From Viscum album (Eukaryota > Streptophyta > Magnoliopsida > Santalales > Viscaceae): a stretch of DNA of 64,000 nt. Under the pieces are notes generated by a model. That model saw only the letters and a list, made by a program, of their open reading frames with translations. It was not told where the DNA came from and made no database searches. Location of the stretch: the NCBI GenBank assembly GCA_963277665.1, contig OY728122.1, positions 2,120,296,024-2,120,360,023 on the forward strand, in the 5' to 3' direction. Shown here in pieces: positions 39,274 through 52,292 of the stretch. Made by a program: the position numbers and the translations under genes. The number at the start of each line of letters is the position of its first letter. Position 1 is the first letter of the stretch.

Positions 39274-41040
39274 ATGTCTTATAAACATGATGATGTTAAA
39301 AATCCTAAGGAAGAACGGGATATTGATAATGAAACTATGGAATTACTGGGGGATCAACATCATATTGATGAAAAAAATAACAACCACGCATCATCACATT
39401 ATTGAATAAAATTATCAAGGCACTATGTTAGGGTATAAGATTTGAGTTTGGTTGGAATCAACATGACTAACCTATTGACCACAACAATTCAACATTTATT
39501 AGTAATATTGGGGTCATAATGAGGATGAATGTGCTTATTGATATTGATTCATAGTATCACATCCAACTTGTAATGAGGGGAATCCTTTGGAAATATATAA
39601 ATGCAATATTAAGATATACTTTATCTATTTTAATGAAAAATTATATAATGAAACATTAACTTAATTTTCATTATTCTTTATAGAGTTAATTTATTTTAGA
39701 ATATTTCCATCAGAAATATGTATTAATAGCTATTGGAAAATCCAATAAAGGCTTCCAGACTCTTATTACGAACTTAAATCTTAGGGATGTTGAGGGGAAT
39801 GTAAATCCCCACCCACCAATTAGTTATACACCAATTATAAAGAAGGACACATGGAATCCTTTCATTAAAAGTCACAATGATAAATAATTTCATGAGTGTT
39901 TTAGAAGATAATATATTATTTGACATTATTTATTTTATCTAAATTGATTCAAAATAGTTAATGTAAAAAAACAAAAGAGTGTTGCAAATAAAGAACGTAC
40001 ATCAAAATCAATGCACCCCTATCACAAAGTAAGGATTACTTAGGCTTTATTAGAGAATAAATTGGTGTGTATTTTAAATCCAAAATAAAAGTTCAATTAT
40101 GTGATATAAAAAACATATGTTCAATTGTTTATATATAGATTAATGAATCAAAATATTAATCCAATTCCATCCCACATCATTTATTATAGAATTAATCTCA
40201 TGTAAATAAGAAGGATAAATTATTTTATGAAAACAAATGAAATTGGGAAACATGTATAAGTGTGATATAATATTAATTATATATTATTTATAACAATATT
40301 ATATAAAAATATCTATTTATGTTCATATTTTTTAATATGGTTTAGACAAGAGAATTTAAAATGACCATACCATAAGAAATAATACATTTTGTAGCTTTGA
40401 AGTAGCCTAAACAATATGGTCACGTAAGATGATAAGGTTTTAGAGTCTCTCCTCGGGCATATTTCAAGAAGATAAAACCACATGATGATACATATAATAT
40501 GGTGAGACTATTTCACACAAAAATAGACTCAGTACAATATTTTATTGTTCAGTCTGGTTTAGAAGACCAATGTATGAGAAAGGATCAAAGAAAATCAGTG
40601 GTGGAGAAAAGATCCGCACATTAACAAAATGATCCCACAAGCTTTGAGGGTAGTCATTCCCCTCAACCACATACCTTACCTATGGTAATCAACTTTTTCA
40701 TTACTATTTCTCTTAATGGTGAATAAAATAACTATCAATGACTTTATATTACTAAAATTATGAAAGGTATAGGTTTATGTGATTTGTATCTATCAACACC
40801 CACACACCACCGTGTTACGATGGGAATAGTGTATAAAATATCAATAGACATGGTACACCATTAAGACCACCAAAAAGATCACATAAAATTGGAGATTTGA
40901 GTAGCTCAGGATCTGAATACTGAGTTTCCTATTCCACTTGATAGTCTAGATATTAAAATTATCAATGATGCTTTTAAATATTTCATAGCATGGTTGTATA
41001 ATATTATCATGATACATGAGGTATATCTATAACAAATTTT
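39274..41040 (+). pseudogene. TNPA-like CACTA transposase pseudogene, copy A
   Basis: This plant En/Spm-type protein (Ptta / Transposase_24-like) would bind the transposon ends. The start ATG at 39,274 (MSYKHDDVKNPKEER) is shared with copies B and C. Exon-like blocks follow: GWNQHD then STFISNIGVIMRMNVLIDID (about 39,440-39,560); IGKSNKGFQTLITNLNLRDV, then GNVNPHPP (39,735-39,850) and KKDTWNPFIKSHNDK; PKQYGHVR (about 40,405-40,430), then AYFKKIKPHDDTYNMV; and a C-terminal block near 40,780-41,025 with FIAWLYNIIMIHE. Intervening AT-rich DNA with GT/AG-like borders looks like introns. Stops interrupt most exons, so it is dead. Confidence 0.78.
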
Positions 41041-41179
41041 ATCATATAAAAAACATTTAGCGATTTATGATAAAAGGTCTGATGTGAGGTATGATATTAC
41101 ACACGGATAATGTGGAGGGGAAATGGAAGGCCGAATCAAAAAATATAGTTAATGAAATAAGAAAACAAAACAACCTTTT

Positions 41180-42420
41180 GAGAGTACCTTCTCTCTATAT
41201 GTTCTAGAGAAAAATTTACTATCATTACAAATTCATATAGAGACCACATTTAAAGATAAAACTATTTATTACATTAAATATGAAGAAGAAATATATATAA
41301 ATTCCTCAACAAACAAAATTATTCTCGAGACTCTAAATGATATTATTCATCATGAATGGATAGTCATCTCAATTTTGAATACAAAAATAAGTAGCATTTT
41401 CATAATATGTCTATAAAATTAGTGATATAATACCTTTATTAAAGTTAATTACTATTCATAATTTGTATAGTAATTTATATTACAACTATATAAAGATAAT
41501 ATCATGGGAATCATGACTTTGATTCATTAATCGCTATATAATTTCTTTGAAAAAACTTACTTAGGATGATGGAGAAATTAAGATGAAAAAAATACATTAC
41601 TCAAAGTGTATAATAAAAAAGGATCAGAAGAAAACCTCTTTTTGATTCCTAAAATGTAAAGTTAAAACTCTATAATCTAATCACATAAAATATATTTTCA
41701 ATTTTTCCAATAAATTAATGTTTTATGTTTTAGGGTGCACTATATGATGATCACAATCAGTCTGGACAGCCGGAATATTTAATATTTGGATCCATTGCAA
41801 GGATATCCAAATAACCAACCACACATGAAGTGTATTATTATAAATTTTTAATACACTAAAATCAAACATTTAAAGATAAATGTAAAATTATATGTTTCAT
41901 TCTATGTTTTGGTAATATTTTTTTATGATAGGATAGTCGCTAAATATAGGCTAAATCATGTCCTAAAACTATCATTTTAAGAGATAAATATTTTGGATCA
42001 TTAAAATTTAAAACAATTAAAGTATATATAGAAATATTTAACTATAAAAACTTTTCAAAACAATTTTCTTATTTTGGTCATTATTTATGTAGTGTATAAA
42101 ACATGATAATAACATCAATTGTGGATATTATATTTGAAAATTTATGAGAGAGATCATAAATCATAAAAAGGATAGAATCCCCAAATAGGTAATTTCTAAA
42201 GGTAATTACAATTTAATTAAATATATTTCATGGTCAGTTGTTTTTATATTTGTTCTCATTACTCTCAAGATTTCTAAAAACCTAAACAATCAAAAGAACA
42301 AATAAATTTGTTTAGAGATGAGTGGGTAGTTCACTTTTTTCAAAATGTATGTTGACAACAAATTTATGTGATTACCAACTATGTTTGTGATCTTCTATGA
42401 GTTATGACCTTGAAAATATA
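41180..42420 (+). pseudogene. Ulp1-like cysteine protease pseudogene, copy A
   Basis: C48-family Ulp1 enzymes remove SUMO or related modifiers; copies are known passengers in plant DNA transposons. Exons visible: a helical block FKDKTIYYIKYEEE (41,255-41,300), then HHEWIVISILNT; HYMMITISLDSRNI and LDPLQGYPNN (41,738-41,815), with the catalytic His codon at 41,738 and the Asp of LDP; then NCGYYI and KFMREII (42,117-42,165), with the nucleophile Cys at 42,120-42,122. The tail would lie at 42,280-42,330. A splice acceptor-like TTTTAGG precedes the His exon and an AAAGGTAATT donor follows the Cys exon. Stops follow ...SRNI and YYI. It may have been fused to the TNPA-like gene or been its own gene. 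Confidence 0.8.
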
Positions 42421-42539
42421 TTTGGGGTGTGAACAATTTTTATCATGATGCTTATATATTTTTTGATCTCTTTCTCAAGGGGATGTGTAATGGGGGAAAT
42501 CAATTTGTTTAGATGTTATTACCTATAAACAATAAAATT

Positions 42540-42670
42540 CTTGGGTAATGGAAAAGATGGAGGTAGAGGCCGAGGTGGAGACCCAGGTAGAGTCAGAGTC
42601 GGAGACCAACATTGGGGAGGAGGTAGAGGCAGAGACCGACGCATTAGAAGAGACAAAGCGCTATCTTGCA
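42540..42670 (+). other. G/A-rich tract with Glu-rich or RGG-like coding sense, copy A
   Basis: The plus strand is almost free of T and reads GGAGGTAGAGGCCGAGGTGG and similar. One frame gives MEKMEVEAEVETQVESESET; another gives DGGRGRGGDPG. Equivalent tracts follow the Ulp1 relic in copies B (55,560-55,645) and C (63,460-63,580). It may be a C-terminal tail of the transposon protein or a purine-rich transcript end. Confidence 0.5.
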
Positions 42671-43059
42671 AAAAATAAAATTACTGGGAAATGAGGTAAA
42701 ATAAGGATCAAACCATGATTTTTTTTAGAACAATTGTTGAAAATTTCACACAAAACATTTCATATAAGATAAGGTAAATTGTGAAAGTGTTTTAGGAGGA
42801 TTATTGAAATAATGTTTTTCACCACTTTTTTAAGTGATTTTATATATGGTATTAATCCCCCTATAAGATCATTCTGTGTTAGAAGCTTCAATTTCTCCAC
42901 TAGTGTAATTGAAGTAATATCGGTACAACTCCCAATCATCAAATAGGTATATAATCCAATGTAAATGTTTGAAAAAATATGTGGATAATCAACCACCAAA
43001 GTCATCGGGTGTATGATAGAACTATTCGAGGAAACCCATCATTGATATATCGTGGTCAT

Positions 43060-45060
43060 CGAGGAGGCTTGGTGTCAAAGTGTCTGTTAACAGTTTAAAA
43101 TTAAAATTTTAATAAAAAAACGTTTCACTCACTGAAAACAAAGAAATCACACTTGTATTATCTTGATAATTTATGACAATTATTCATAATTCTTCTTTGA
43201 CATGTAATAATAAGTCCCATGTCAATCCCATACACAATGCAACCTATATGACTAAAAGTGCTTGTTTCCAGTTTAAAATGACATTTTAGTAAAAAACATA
43301 AGTGATGTACTCCAAAGTGAAGAAATGCATTCGGATTTTTTGGATACATTAGATAAATGATACATAATTAATTTGAGACGTTTTGGAATCAACTTTACCT
43401 CAATCTAATGTATGGTTTTTCAAAATTGACATTAATTTAAGTGAAAAATAATAATTGACATTCTCAAAACTATGAAAACATATTCAAATAGCTTTTCTAC
43501 ATTAGTAAAACTATCCATAAGTCATTTAAGACATTTTGGAATCAACCTCACCTCAATATGATGCATAGTGTGACCGGTATGACTCAAAGTGGATCTTTTT
43601 ATTCAAAATTGACATTAATTTTAGTCAAAAAACAACTAACATACTTGAAACTGATCTAGTTCATTCAGATTGTTTTCATACTTTAAAAAAACAAAACATA
43701 TATCATTTTTGTTATGTTGGAATCATTCTCACCTCAATATAATTCAGGGTGTGACTAGAATGACTCAAATTGTGTATTTTTATTCAAAATTGACATTAAT
43801 TTTAGTGAAAAAAACAACTAACATACTCCCAATTAGGAAAACACATTCGTATTGTTTTGAATGCTTTAGGAAAATAATAGGTATGTCACCTGTGATGTAT
43901 AATAATCATCCACACATAAATCTAATACACGGTGTGCCTAGTACGACACCAAGTGTCTATTATCAGTTTAAAATTGACAATTTAATACAAAAAAAGTTTC
44001 ACTCACTAAAAAATAATAAAACATGCTCATATTATCTTGATACTTTGGGGAAATGGTTCATAATTCATTTTTAATGTGTATGAATTAGTATCATGTCAAA
44101 CCCACACATGATGCAACCTAAATGACTAAAAGTGTTCTTTTCAGTTTAAAATAAAATTTTAGTAAAAAAGTGACATACTCAAAATAGAGTAAACACATTC
44201 ATATTGTTTTGATAATTTAGTAAAATCATCCAAAATTCATTTTAGATGTGTAGGAATCATTTCCACCTCAATATGATTCACATTTTTACTAGTATGACTC
44301 TAAGTACATATTTTTATCCAAAATTGACATTGATTTTTGTAAAAAACAACATACATACACAAAACCGAGAGAAACAATTCATATGGTTCTGGTAATTTAG
44401 GAAAATTATCCATAAATCATTTGTGACATGTCTGAATCAGTCACGCATCAATCCATTACATGATGTTCCCAGTGTGATTCAAAGTGTCTACTTTCAGTTT
44501 AAAATTTACATTTTAATACAAAAAACGTCACTCCCTAAATATAATAAAACACACTAATATTGTCTTTATAATTAAGTGAACTAATACATTATTGATTTTT
44601 GACATTTAGGAATTAGTATCATGTAAAACCCACAAATTATGCAACATGTATGACATCAATTGCATTTTTCTAGTTTAAAATGACATTTCAGTAAAAAAAC
44701 ACATCTGACGTTCTCAAAAAAATGAGGAAGAACTTTCATAATGTTTTAATACATTAATAAAACGATCCATAATTTATTTATGAAATGTAGGAATCAACTG
44801 CACCTCAATCTGAAGCATGGTGTGACTGATATAACTCTAAGTGTGTTTTTTGTTCAAAAATTACATTAATTATAATCAAAAAATAATTAACATACTCAAA
44901 ACTGAGAAAAAAATTGTATTGTTTTGGTACATTATAAAAATGATCTATAAGTCAATTATTACATGTAGAAATAAAATACACCTCAATCTGACTCACGGTG
45001 TAATTGATATGACTCTATGTGTGCCTTTTTATTCAAAATTTACATTAATATTCGTTAAAG
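43060..45060. repeat. 180-bp tandem array, copy A
   Basis: The block TTCAAAATTGACATTAAT (or CAGTTTAAAATTGACATTTT) recurs near 43,421, 43,603, 43,783, 43,968, 44,147, 44,319, 44,497, 44,676, 44,857 and 45,039, a period close to 180 bp. Each unit also has AAACACATTCATATTGTTTTGATA, here quoted only in part (CACATTCATATTGTTTT), a CCATAAGTCATTT block, and ATGACTCAAAGTG. Two unit types with slightly different ends seem to alternate in blocks. The plus-strand frame of 134 codons at 43,670-44,074 lies wholly inside the array and is not a gene. Confidence 0.88.
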
Positions 45061-45264
45061 ACAACTAACATAATTTATAATAGTGTTTTTTTGTGTATTT
45101 CTCCATGAAAATTTATTTCATATAAATTCTGTATTTCTAAATAATTTTGATAAAATATACTTCTATTTCTGGTGATGCAGTTTGTTGCTACATCCCACTA
45201 CATGCCCAGTTTCTAGTCCTGTAGTGAGCTATACCATCGCACTAGATTATTTTCCTTTTTGAGT

Positions 45265-45509
45265 ACTACTAAATTTGTTGATAAAGAGTCCCTTCATAAG
45301 TGGTAAATAAATGCACTAATAAATGGTTTCCTATTTCAGTGCTTCTAAAAGCATTGACAGAAGTGGGATTTATTAGCATTTCTTTTTTTAGTGATAAAGA
45401 ATCCCTTTATCAGTGATTTTCTATAACTAATAAAATAATTAGCCTTTTAACTACGTTGTCATGGTCTAAAATTTTTTAGCACTGAAAACTTTCTATTTTG
45501 GAACTGTTC
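45265..45509. repeat. right subterminal repeats of the CACTA element
   Basis: Variants of the TTTATCAGTG / AGCACTG motif occur near 45,285, 45,312, 45,337, 45,375, 45,407 and 45,478, mirroring those of the left end. Confidence 0.75.
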
Positions 45510-45530
45510 AAGGCCTCTTTTATAGTAGTG
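45510..45530 (-). repeat. right terminal inverted repeat of the CACTA element
   Basis: Ends ...CTTTTATAGTAGTG. Its 21 bp are the exact reverse complement of 29,168-29,188. AAA follows, as AAA precedes the left end. Confidence 0.92.
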
Positions 45531-47275
45531 AAAACATCAAAAAATGACAAATATATTATATAATCACTAAAAATAAGTACATAAAAACAATTAATAGATG
45601 TAATAAATAAACAAATTAATATATAATGTAATCAACATTTATAAATAAATGAAATGAATTCAATCACCTTGAACTACATCAATTTGACCGAAAAAATATA
45701 ACCCAAACAAAATTGAATTAAAAATTTTACAAAACCAATGGTAAATCACATAAAATGAACAAGAATGCCATAAATATTAGCAAGTTGAGCCAAACCATAA
45801 CCTAGGGGAAAATCAAACAGAAACAAAAAAAATAAAATATTGAATATTGAATAATACTATTCCATAATAAATTATAATTAATTTATCATATAAGAAGAAA
45901 ACCATATCTCACACATGTTTAGAAGGCTAATTAGTATGATTTAGTTATATTATGTGGAACCTTACCTGCACCTTGTTTCTCTTGGAAATTAATGTGCCAT
46001 AATTAAAATTTTCCTCTTCCTATGTATTCCTTGGATAACCCATTAATAAATAATTTCTTACTAAATATATACTTAATTTATAATATTTTAAATGAAATAT
46101 TAGAGGGATATATAAGAAGATATTTTATATAAACAATAAAATCATGAGATATATGGTTATTTTTTAATTTCTCCCCACTATGATTATAGTATTTCAATTT
46201 TATATATTAATAACATAATCCATAATGATGTGTCATTATTCATTATTAAATTATAATCAAGAACCACCATATGAGAGAAAACATTTTTCCAAATAGATTA
46301 GAAATAGTTATAACTATCCAAATTTTTCTTGGGGGTGGTACTACTCCTACTCCTAGAAATCATCGTACTAGATTTCACCTAGTACCTTAAATAGATACAC
46401 TAACCAACATTGATATTACCCAAAAAATCCCTAAGATAAACCATGTATATTCTAACTACCTATGATTTCATCAACATTTTTATCTAGTCATGCTTCTTAT
46501 ATACTATTTCTTTATTTGATAATGTATTTTTCCTTTCATCCCTATCATCCTTCTTTATCGACATCTATATTTCTTCAATTACATACTTCTCCATTATCTC
46601 TCATATTTTTTTCAATATAAATTGACATCTACTCCAACAAACGATGATCATACCAAACATACTAATCATTGTGAGTATATAGTGTTCATTACTAGAACTA
46701 CATAGGTTACCAATCCTTCGTAGCCTAGGGATCAATCTGATCCCACTGATTGGTTTTCTTAAGGTATTCCATGACTCCTCTCCAATTATACACCTCCTTT
46801 TCTGATAGTGAAGATGGGGATTACCCCTGAATCACACCTCTAATAGGTTATGGGGTGGTGATTAGAACTTAGGGTATCCATAGAATATGGTAGTAATGAA
46901 ACAATTCTATTATCCAAAGGTGAGAGATAAGAATAAATAATCAACATCATAGAATATAAATTCAATACATTCAATGAAAAATTTACATAATTTTACTACA
47001 TTGATAAAATGAAGAAAACCCATAGATAAAAAAACCAATATCCCAACCTCTACATCAACTACTTAAACAATATCATTCATATTATACCTTGAACTATAAT
47101 ATAATAAAACTGATGTAATAATATTGAGTGGTGATAATTTTGGAGTAATAAGTAGGATCATATTTAAAAACTAAAAACCAAATATCTATTTGGAATCAAT
47201 GTGTCAAAATAGAAAAGTGTTTAAAAACTAACTATACAAACTTTGGAAAATAATAATAAGGCTAGCTAAGCTTTT
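45531..47275. other. AT-rich gene-free DNA
   Basis: The first few hundred bases are A-rich like the left flank of the CACTA element. Later parts (46,320-46,900) are pyrimidine-richer and may be retroelement leftovers, but no domain or clear terminal repeat is visible. Confidence 0.55.
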
Positions 47276-49195
47276 TGTTAGGTCCACTAGGTCAAAAACC
47301 CTGAGAGGGGAGTGAATTGGGGTATGGTGGATCAAAACTTTATCCCTTTTGGATCTTGTTTCATTCTTATAAAAAACACAATTCTCTCTTCCTCCCATGT
47401 CAATATATAGATTGATATGAAATCATGCATAGGACATTGTGATTTTTACTTGGTTCACCCTCACTAGGCTACGTCCAATGAGCATACAACGGCAATGTAC
47501 TGATGTACCAAATTCACTAAGGCTCAAGGCCAATAATGAGTAAAATGTTTGGGATAGATCTTATATACCTAGGATCACTTCCTTTACAAGGTTTAGGGTC
47601 TGCTCAATGCATTCCCAAGGGTCACTCCCTATGCCTCTTTATCTGGATCACTAATAGTGTAAAGGGTCGTTATCTTCCTCTTCCTTCACTCACTGCTCTT
47701 GGAATAGAATCCACTCACAGTTTATGGACTTGTAGGTCAAACATAGTTTATGGACACGTCCCTTCATTTTCATGAATTATTGCATCCTCAACTATAGGTA
47801 GATGCTATTTTGAAGTTTCTTTTTCACCTGCAGATGAATTACACCTTCTCGAGTATTGTTAGGCACCTTAAAATTATTTCTCAAACTGAATTGATGCTTT
47901 CACAAGCTTCCTTGTGAAAATCGCGAACCACAACGTTCCACTGCGTATTTTGTACCATATTAGGTATGCAAACACCTCCTCCATGCATTGTTGTCTCTGC
48001 TGCCGTGAATTGTCCTCCGTCCACAGACTGCCTCCGCCTTCGCGATTGTGTACCGCTACCGTGTACCGACTCCGCAAACCTCCTCTATGAAATCTCTCAT
48101 GTCAGCAAACTGTTATTTGTTAGTTAATGGCTTTCTCTTCCACGTACTAGAACTCTCCCTCTTTTTACACCTTTTGGAACTCTCCCTCTAACGTAATAAA
48201 TATTCCTCCTCCGCGTACTGAGACAACTCCTTCCGCATACCAGACTTCCACCTCCACATAACGGACATCCTTTTTGGGTTAAGAATCCCCTCAAACACCC
48301 CAACGCGAACCACTTTCGGACATTGCTGAATTCCCAGAGAAAAATATGTTTTATAATGATGTTAAATCTCCACAGTAATTGGTAGGATTATCAATTATTA
48401 TATAGGAAAAGATACTCGCTTAATCCGATGAATCGAGATTCACCAAATCCTCGATGCGGCCTCCACCGCCTACCGATCTTTCTGGCACCGTGAACTGCAA
48501 GCCACCAGCATATAGTTTTTCCTACCTAGTCTACGTACTGCCTTTTTTCTTACACGGTCAATCTACTCTACCATCAACATGCCATATTCATACTGCACGA
48601 CCATCCATTGCAAACCATTTCCACAACCGTTTATGGTTTTGCGAACTGTTCCAATGTACCATTCTTGCCACCTCGTGTACCGTTCCCGGAAAATGGTACG
48701 CATCCCATGAATAATGGTACGTGATTCTCATCCTTTGCCAAATGTATTCAAAATTATTCATGTTGTTCAATTATAAGAATAAATCCTTCCATTCCAATAT
48801 CAAACTCCCAATTTTGAGGACCAAAAATTTGGAAAACCCTGGGAAACAACGCCACCTTAAAAACATGTCTTCGACAAACACTAGCCATTCTCACTTGCGG
48901 TCATTTGGCTTTGTCAACAAACACAACCACACACAAAACATACTAAGCGAAAACCTTGAGGTATTTTTTCCAAACACATACCAAAATATATCATGTCCTT
49001 CAATTTCACAAGATTGACTTCAAATTTACATGACATGAGGTATTCTTGTAATACAAGAAAAATACCACAACTTATATTATAATAAAAATAGAAGAGATAT
49101 CCCAGATATTTAGTAAACCTCAATCAATTATTTCCAATCATCCAAGTAAATATCATATTTCCAAAAAAAATAGGCATAAATTAATAGTATTAAAT
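47276..49195. repeat. CpG-retaining island, probable LTR-retroelement fragment
   Basis: It starts TGTTAGGTCCACTAGG, followed by ACCCTGAGAGGGGAGTGAAT, a phrase typical of some plant LTR elements. From 47,930 to 48,720 a loose motif around CCGTGTACCG / CCGCGTACTG / CCACGTACT recurs many times, on a background far richer in CpG than the neighbours. Frames of 60-98 codons on both strands (for example 48,454-48,714 and 48,721-49,017) overlap each other and have no recognised domain. I do not call a gene. Confidence 0.5.
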
Positions 49196-50291
49196 TGTAA
49201 CACCCAGTATTTTAAAATAAACATGCTCGATAGCATATACAACCCAAAACATCAAGATAAAACAATCCATGAAATTTTTTTATTTAAATATGACAAATAT
49301 AACATAGCCATTGAATGGGAATATATATAATAGAGTAAAAAAATTATGATACATATTTATTATCATTCTACTTTATATATATTTATTAATTCTTATGAAA
49401 TAAGCACATAATTTTTAGTCATGTCATTTTCTTTTTAAAAAATACATTTTAAAAAAAATGATTTTTACTAGTTTCAGTGATAAAATATTATCATTAAATT
49501 AAGGAAAATATAAAAAAATTATATGATAAAAAATATTTCATTTTTTAAATCATCATATCAAAATTATCATATGGTTATATTGTGGGAAATTTTTGAAAAG
49601 AATAATTTTCCATGCAATAATGAAAAATAATTATTTTATAAAACTATCATTTCTATTAAATGAAATGTCTGGTTATTTTCATTATAAAAAAGTAAGGTAG
49701 TCCTCCATTATTATAAATAGTATAATAAATTAAAAATGATTCATCTTTATATGATACATTGGTTTAAGTTCATATTTGGACATAAAACACATTTTTCTAA
49801 AAAATCCATTCTATTTTACACATTTATATTAAATAAAATATTTGTAACTAATAGAAATTTAATCTGAGAAAATGAATTCCAATTTTGGAATCAAGATGTT
49901 AAAATTTGGTAAATATGTCTCTTTTATTATTGTTCAAGGTCAATAGTAATTGTAGTTAATAATTGTCACCTCAGTAAGGGTAAATCGTGAAATTGTGATT
50001 ATAAATACTTTTATGAGGCCTTAAAATATCCTGAACAATAGTATATATATTACTATATAATTTTATTTTAAAATTAACATCAGTTGTCCAAAAATTTGGT
50101 TATTTTTTCCACATTAATTTTATAATTAATTTAATATTATTTTAAATAATGAATAAAATGTAAATTTCACTCTCTTTAATTTTAATATCATTAATTTTTT
50201 CTATATAGATAAAAAAGATTATGATTTTTTATGAATGTTTATTTTAATGATGAATGATTTTTTATCATGGTAATTTATGTTTAATTATTTT
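49196..50291. other. AT-rich DNA, possible LTR start at its left edge
   Basis: It begins TGTAACACCCAGTATTTTAA, which looks like a plus-strand LTR start, but the CTCAGTAGG motif expected about 500 bases in is missing and the rest is AT-rich without features. Confidence 0.35.
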
Positions 50292-51575
50292 TGTAACATC
50301 CCAAATCCAAAATCCACTAAATAGGTTCTCTGAGTCGGGTTTCCACATGACCATAGGTGCACCTCCCCGTACGCCAGAGGCTAATGACTAGCAGTGAGTG
50401 TCTAATAAGTCACTTGGGGAGACTCTACCCTATTAATTTAAGTAATACACAGTATATAGAGTACTAAACAATGGAAACAATAAAAATTAAGAAATGAATG
50501 ATAACCTTTCCTTAATACCCAATTCCGAAAACTGGGTATAAGCCCTCAACCAAATGATAACTACTACACATCATGTCATATAGTTTTAAGTGTAAGGAAA
50601 ACACAAAATAGAGACAAAATAAATTATCCTATAAACATATTTTTATGCCAAGTCTTGTCTCCTCCTATATGTATATCCCATGCCAAATTAACCATCTATC
50701 TTAGGGACCTTTCCCTTATCCTGACCAGCAACCATGAAATCTTCTCATGTACCAAATGGCTACCCAATCAAGGTGTGAGTATAACTCAGTAGGACACCAT
50801 GAATGGTTTCTACAAAATATCTATTCTAATAGATAGCGTATGTATGTACTAAAATAAAAACAATGTAAACAAAGTATAAACCAGGACATTAGTTATCAAC
50901 ATTCACTTAAAACATTTACATATTTCAATCCAAGGGTTATGAAAATTATTTATTACACAATAGTTAATGAGGGTCAACCACTAACATAATGAAAATAAAT
51001 TAGGGTTCTTATCTCACTAGGGAAACTATTTCCCCAAAAATTATATCACACTACCTTAGAGCCTTAGTATCGGTATTGTCGTATAATGAATATGTTAGGG
51101 GCCTAGATAATTTTTATAGATCCATTACCTATTTATTCTATGCTTGGGGTTTATATCTCCAGTCCAACCCCACCTGTGGGAGGATCCTTAGTCCAATACC
51201 CCACATACCACCAAGCCATGTTCACATGCTCTATTAGAAACACATCACATAAACCATTTCAATGGAATATAATCCAACAATACAAAAAAATATTAATATT
51301 TCATGGTTCAATCAATATATAAAACAACGGCATGCCTTACCCATTAACACATTCTCATTTATGATCGTACTTCATCTAACACATTTAATTTTATTCATTG
51401 ACCCCATTCACGATATTTCGAACAACCCTTTATGACATGTCACAACTAAGCTCAACCACCATAAATTCCATTTCATAATTTTAGATAACATGTAATCATA
51501 TTTATCATGGAATATACTTCATAAAAAATCAATTCTATAATATCATCATATTTTACCTTGTTTGGTAAGATAACA
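50292..51575 (-). repeat. truncated gypsy-type LTR in front of unit B
   Basis: It starts TGTAACATCCCAAATCC and carries ACATGACCATAGGTGC, GGGGAGACTCTACCC and, 490 bases in, AACTCAGTAGGACACCATG. It aligns with 58,262-59,480 nearly to its end and, more distantly, with the LTR-like segments at 6,602 and 31,181. It ends where the CACTA body begins, so its right part is missing or was replaced. No PBS lies to its left. Confidence 0.65.
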
Positions 51576-52292
51576 CACCCCATGGATTGGAATTTTCATT
51601 CCTTCATTTTTGAAATTTAATATTTTGGTAGCCATAATTAAAAACTCATTTAGGTTAGTATTAATCCTCAGTGGATATAAAGCTATTATATTTGAGATAC
51701 ATGTGTGGGAAAATGACTAGTTACATAGGTTAGAGTCGGTGTAGCTCAGTGGTGATGAGTTTATGTTCTCATGGTATTTATAGGGACCTTTCATCTCTCA
51801 AATAGTTATTACTACATTTTATTAAATGAGACTCATCCCCCATATCATCAATGTTGTTTGATCTACTCTGATAAGTATTCGACCAAAATAATCACATGTA
51901 CTCATTATGGGATGAATTTTGGTTAGATTAGTTCAAGAAACATAGGTGGATTTCCACAAAAGACGGGGGTGGGTATCAAGCAAAAAATGAAAAAATAACT
52001 ATTCAGGAGGTATGTCTTAGAGGAATTTTGGAACAAAAATGATGGGAGGAAGGATAGTGTAAAAGAGGGAGTCCAATCCATTACTAAAATATGGAATGAA
52101 ATCAATCATATAAGGATATATTAAATAAAGTTAGTGGAGGTTAGTTATACTGGAGTATTGAAGTATTATTTCTTTGTTCAATACAGTAACAATTTTCATG
52201 CAGGATGTATGTAAATGTAAAATTTTATTCATGGAGTGTATTGTATTTTTGTTATTAAATAAAAATTATATATTTGACTACTCATTCATACA

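Larger units (their letters stand above)
38545..45264 (+). repeat. unit A: CACTA body copy
   Basis: This stretch aligns with 51,576-58,255 (unit B) and, as far as the window goes, with 59,480-64,000 (unit C). It comprises an upstream region, a TNPA-like pseudogene, a Ulp1-like pseudogene, a purine-rich tract and the 180-bp array. The left border (near GGATTTGAATGTTAATTCC) is shared by all three. Unlike units B and C it is followed by the true CACTA subterminal region and terminal repeat. Confidence 0.85.
29168..45530 (+). mobile_element. CACTA (En/Spm) DNA transposon, about 16.4 kb, decayed interior
   Basis: The element starts CACTACTATAAAAGAGG and ends with the exact reverse complement; the terminal inverted repeats are identical over 21 bp. 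AAA flanks both ends, matching the 3-bp target duplication of this superfamily, though weakly informative in A-rich DNA. Subterminal regions carry many copies of a TTTATCAGTGC / AGCACTGATAAA motif in both orientations, a CACTA hallmark. The right two fifths holds a TNPA-like pseudogene, a Ulp1-like pseudogene and a 180-bp repeat array. The left part is interrupted by about 6 kb of other repeats. No TNPD relic was found, so this copy was probably dependent on another element. Confidence 0.88.

Noticed and set aside
43670..44074. 134-codon plus-strand frame
   Set aside because: It lies entirely within the 180-bp tandem array and repeats its own sequence; it reflects the array unit rather than a gene.
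43060..45060. CRISPR or centromeric satellite array
   Set aside because: The units are contiguous without spacers and are part of a transposon body repeated elsewhere in the window; nothing here shows centromere function.
48454..49017. Overlapping 86- and 98-codon frames on the plus strand
   Set aside because: Frames on both strands overlap in the same repeat-rich island, with no motif and no sign of one preferred frame.
49196..49700. Further LTR starting TGTAACACCC
   Set aside because: Only the first ten bases fit; the internal CTCAGTAGG landmark and a partner are missing.
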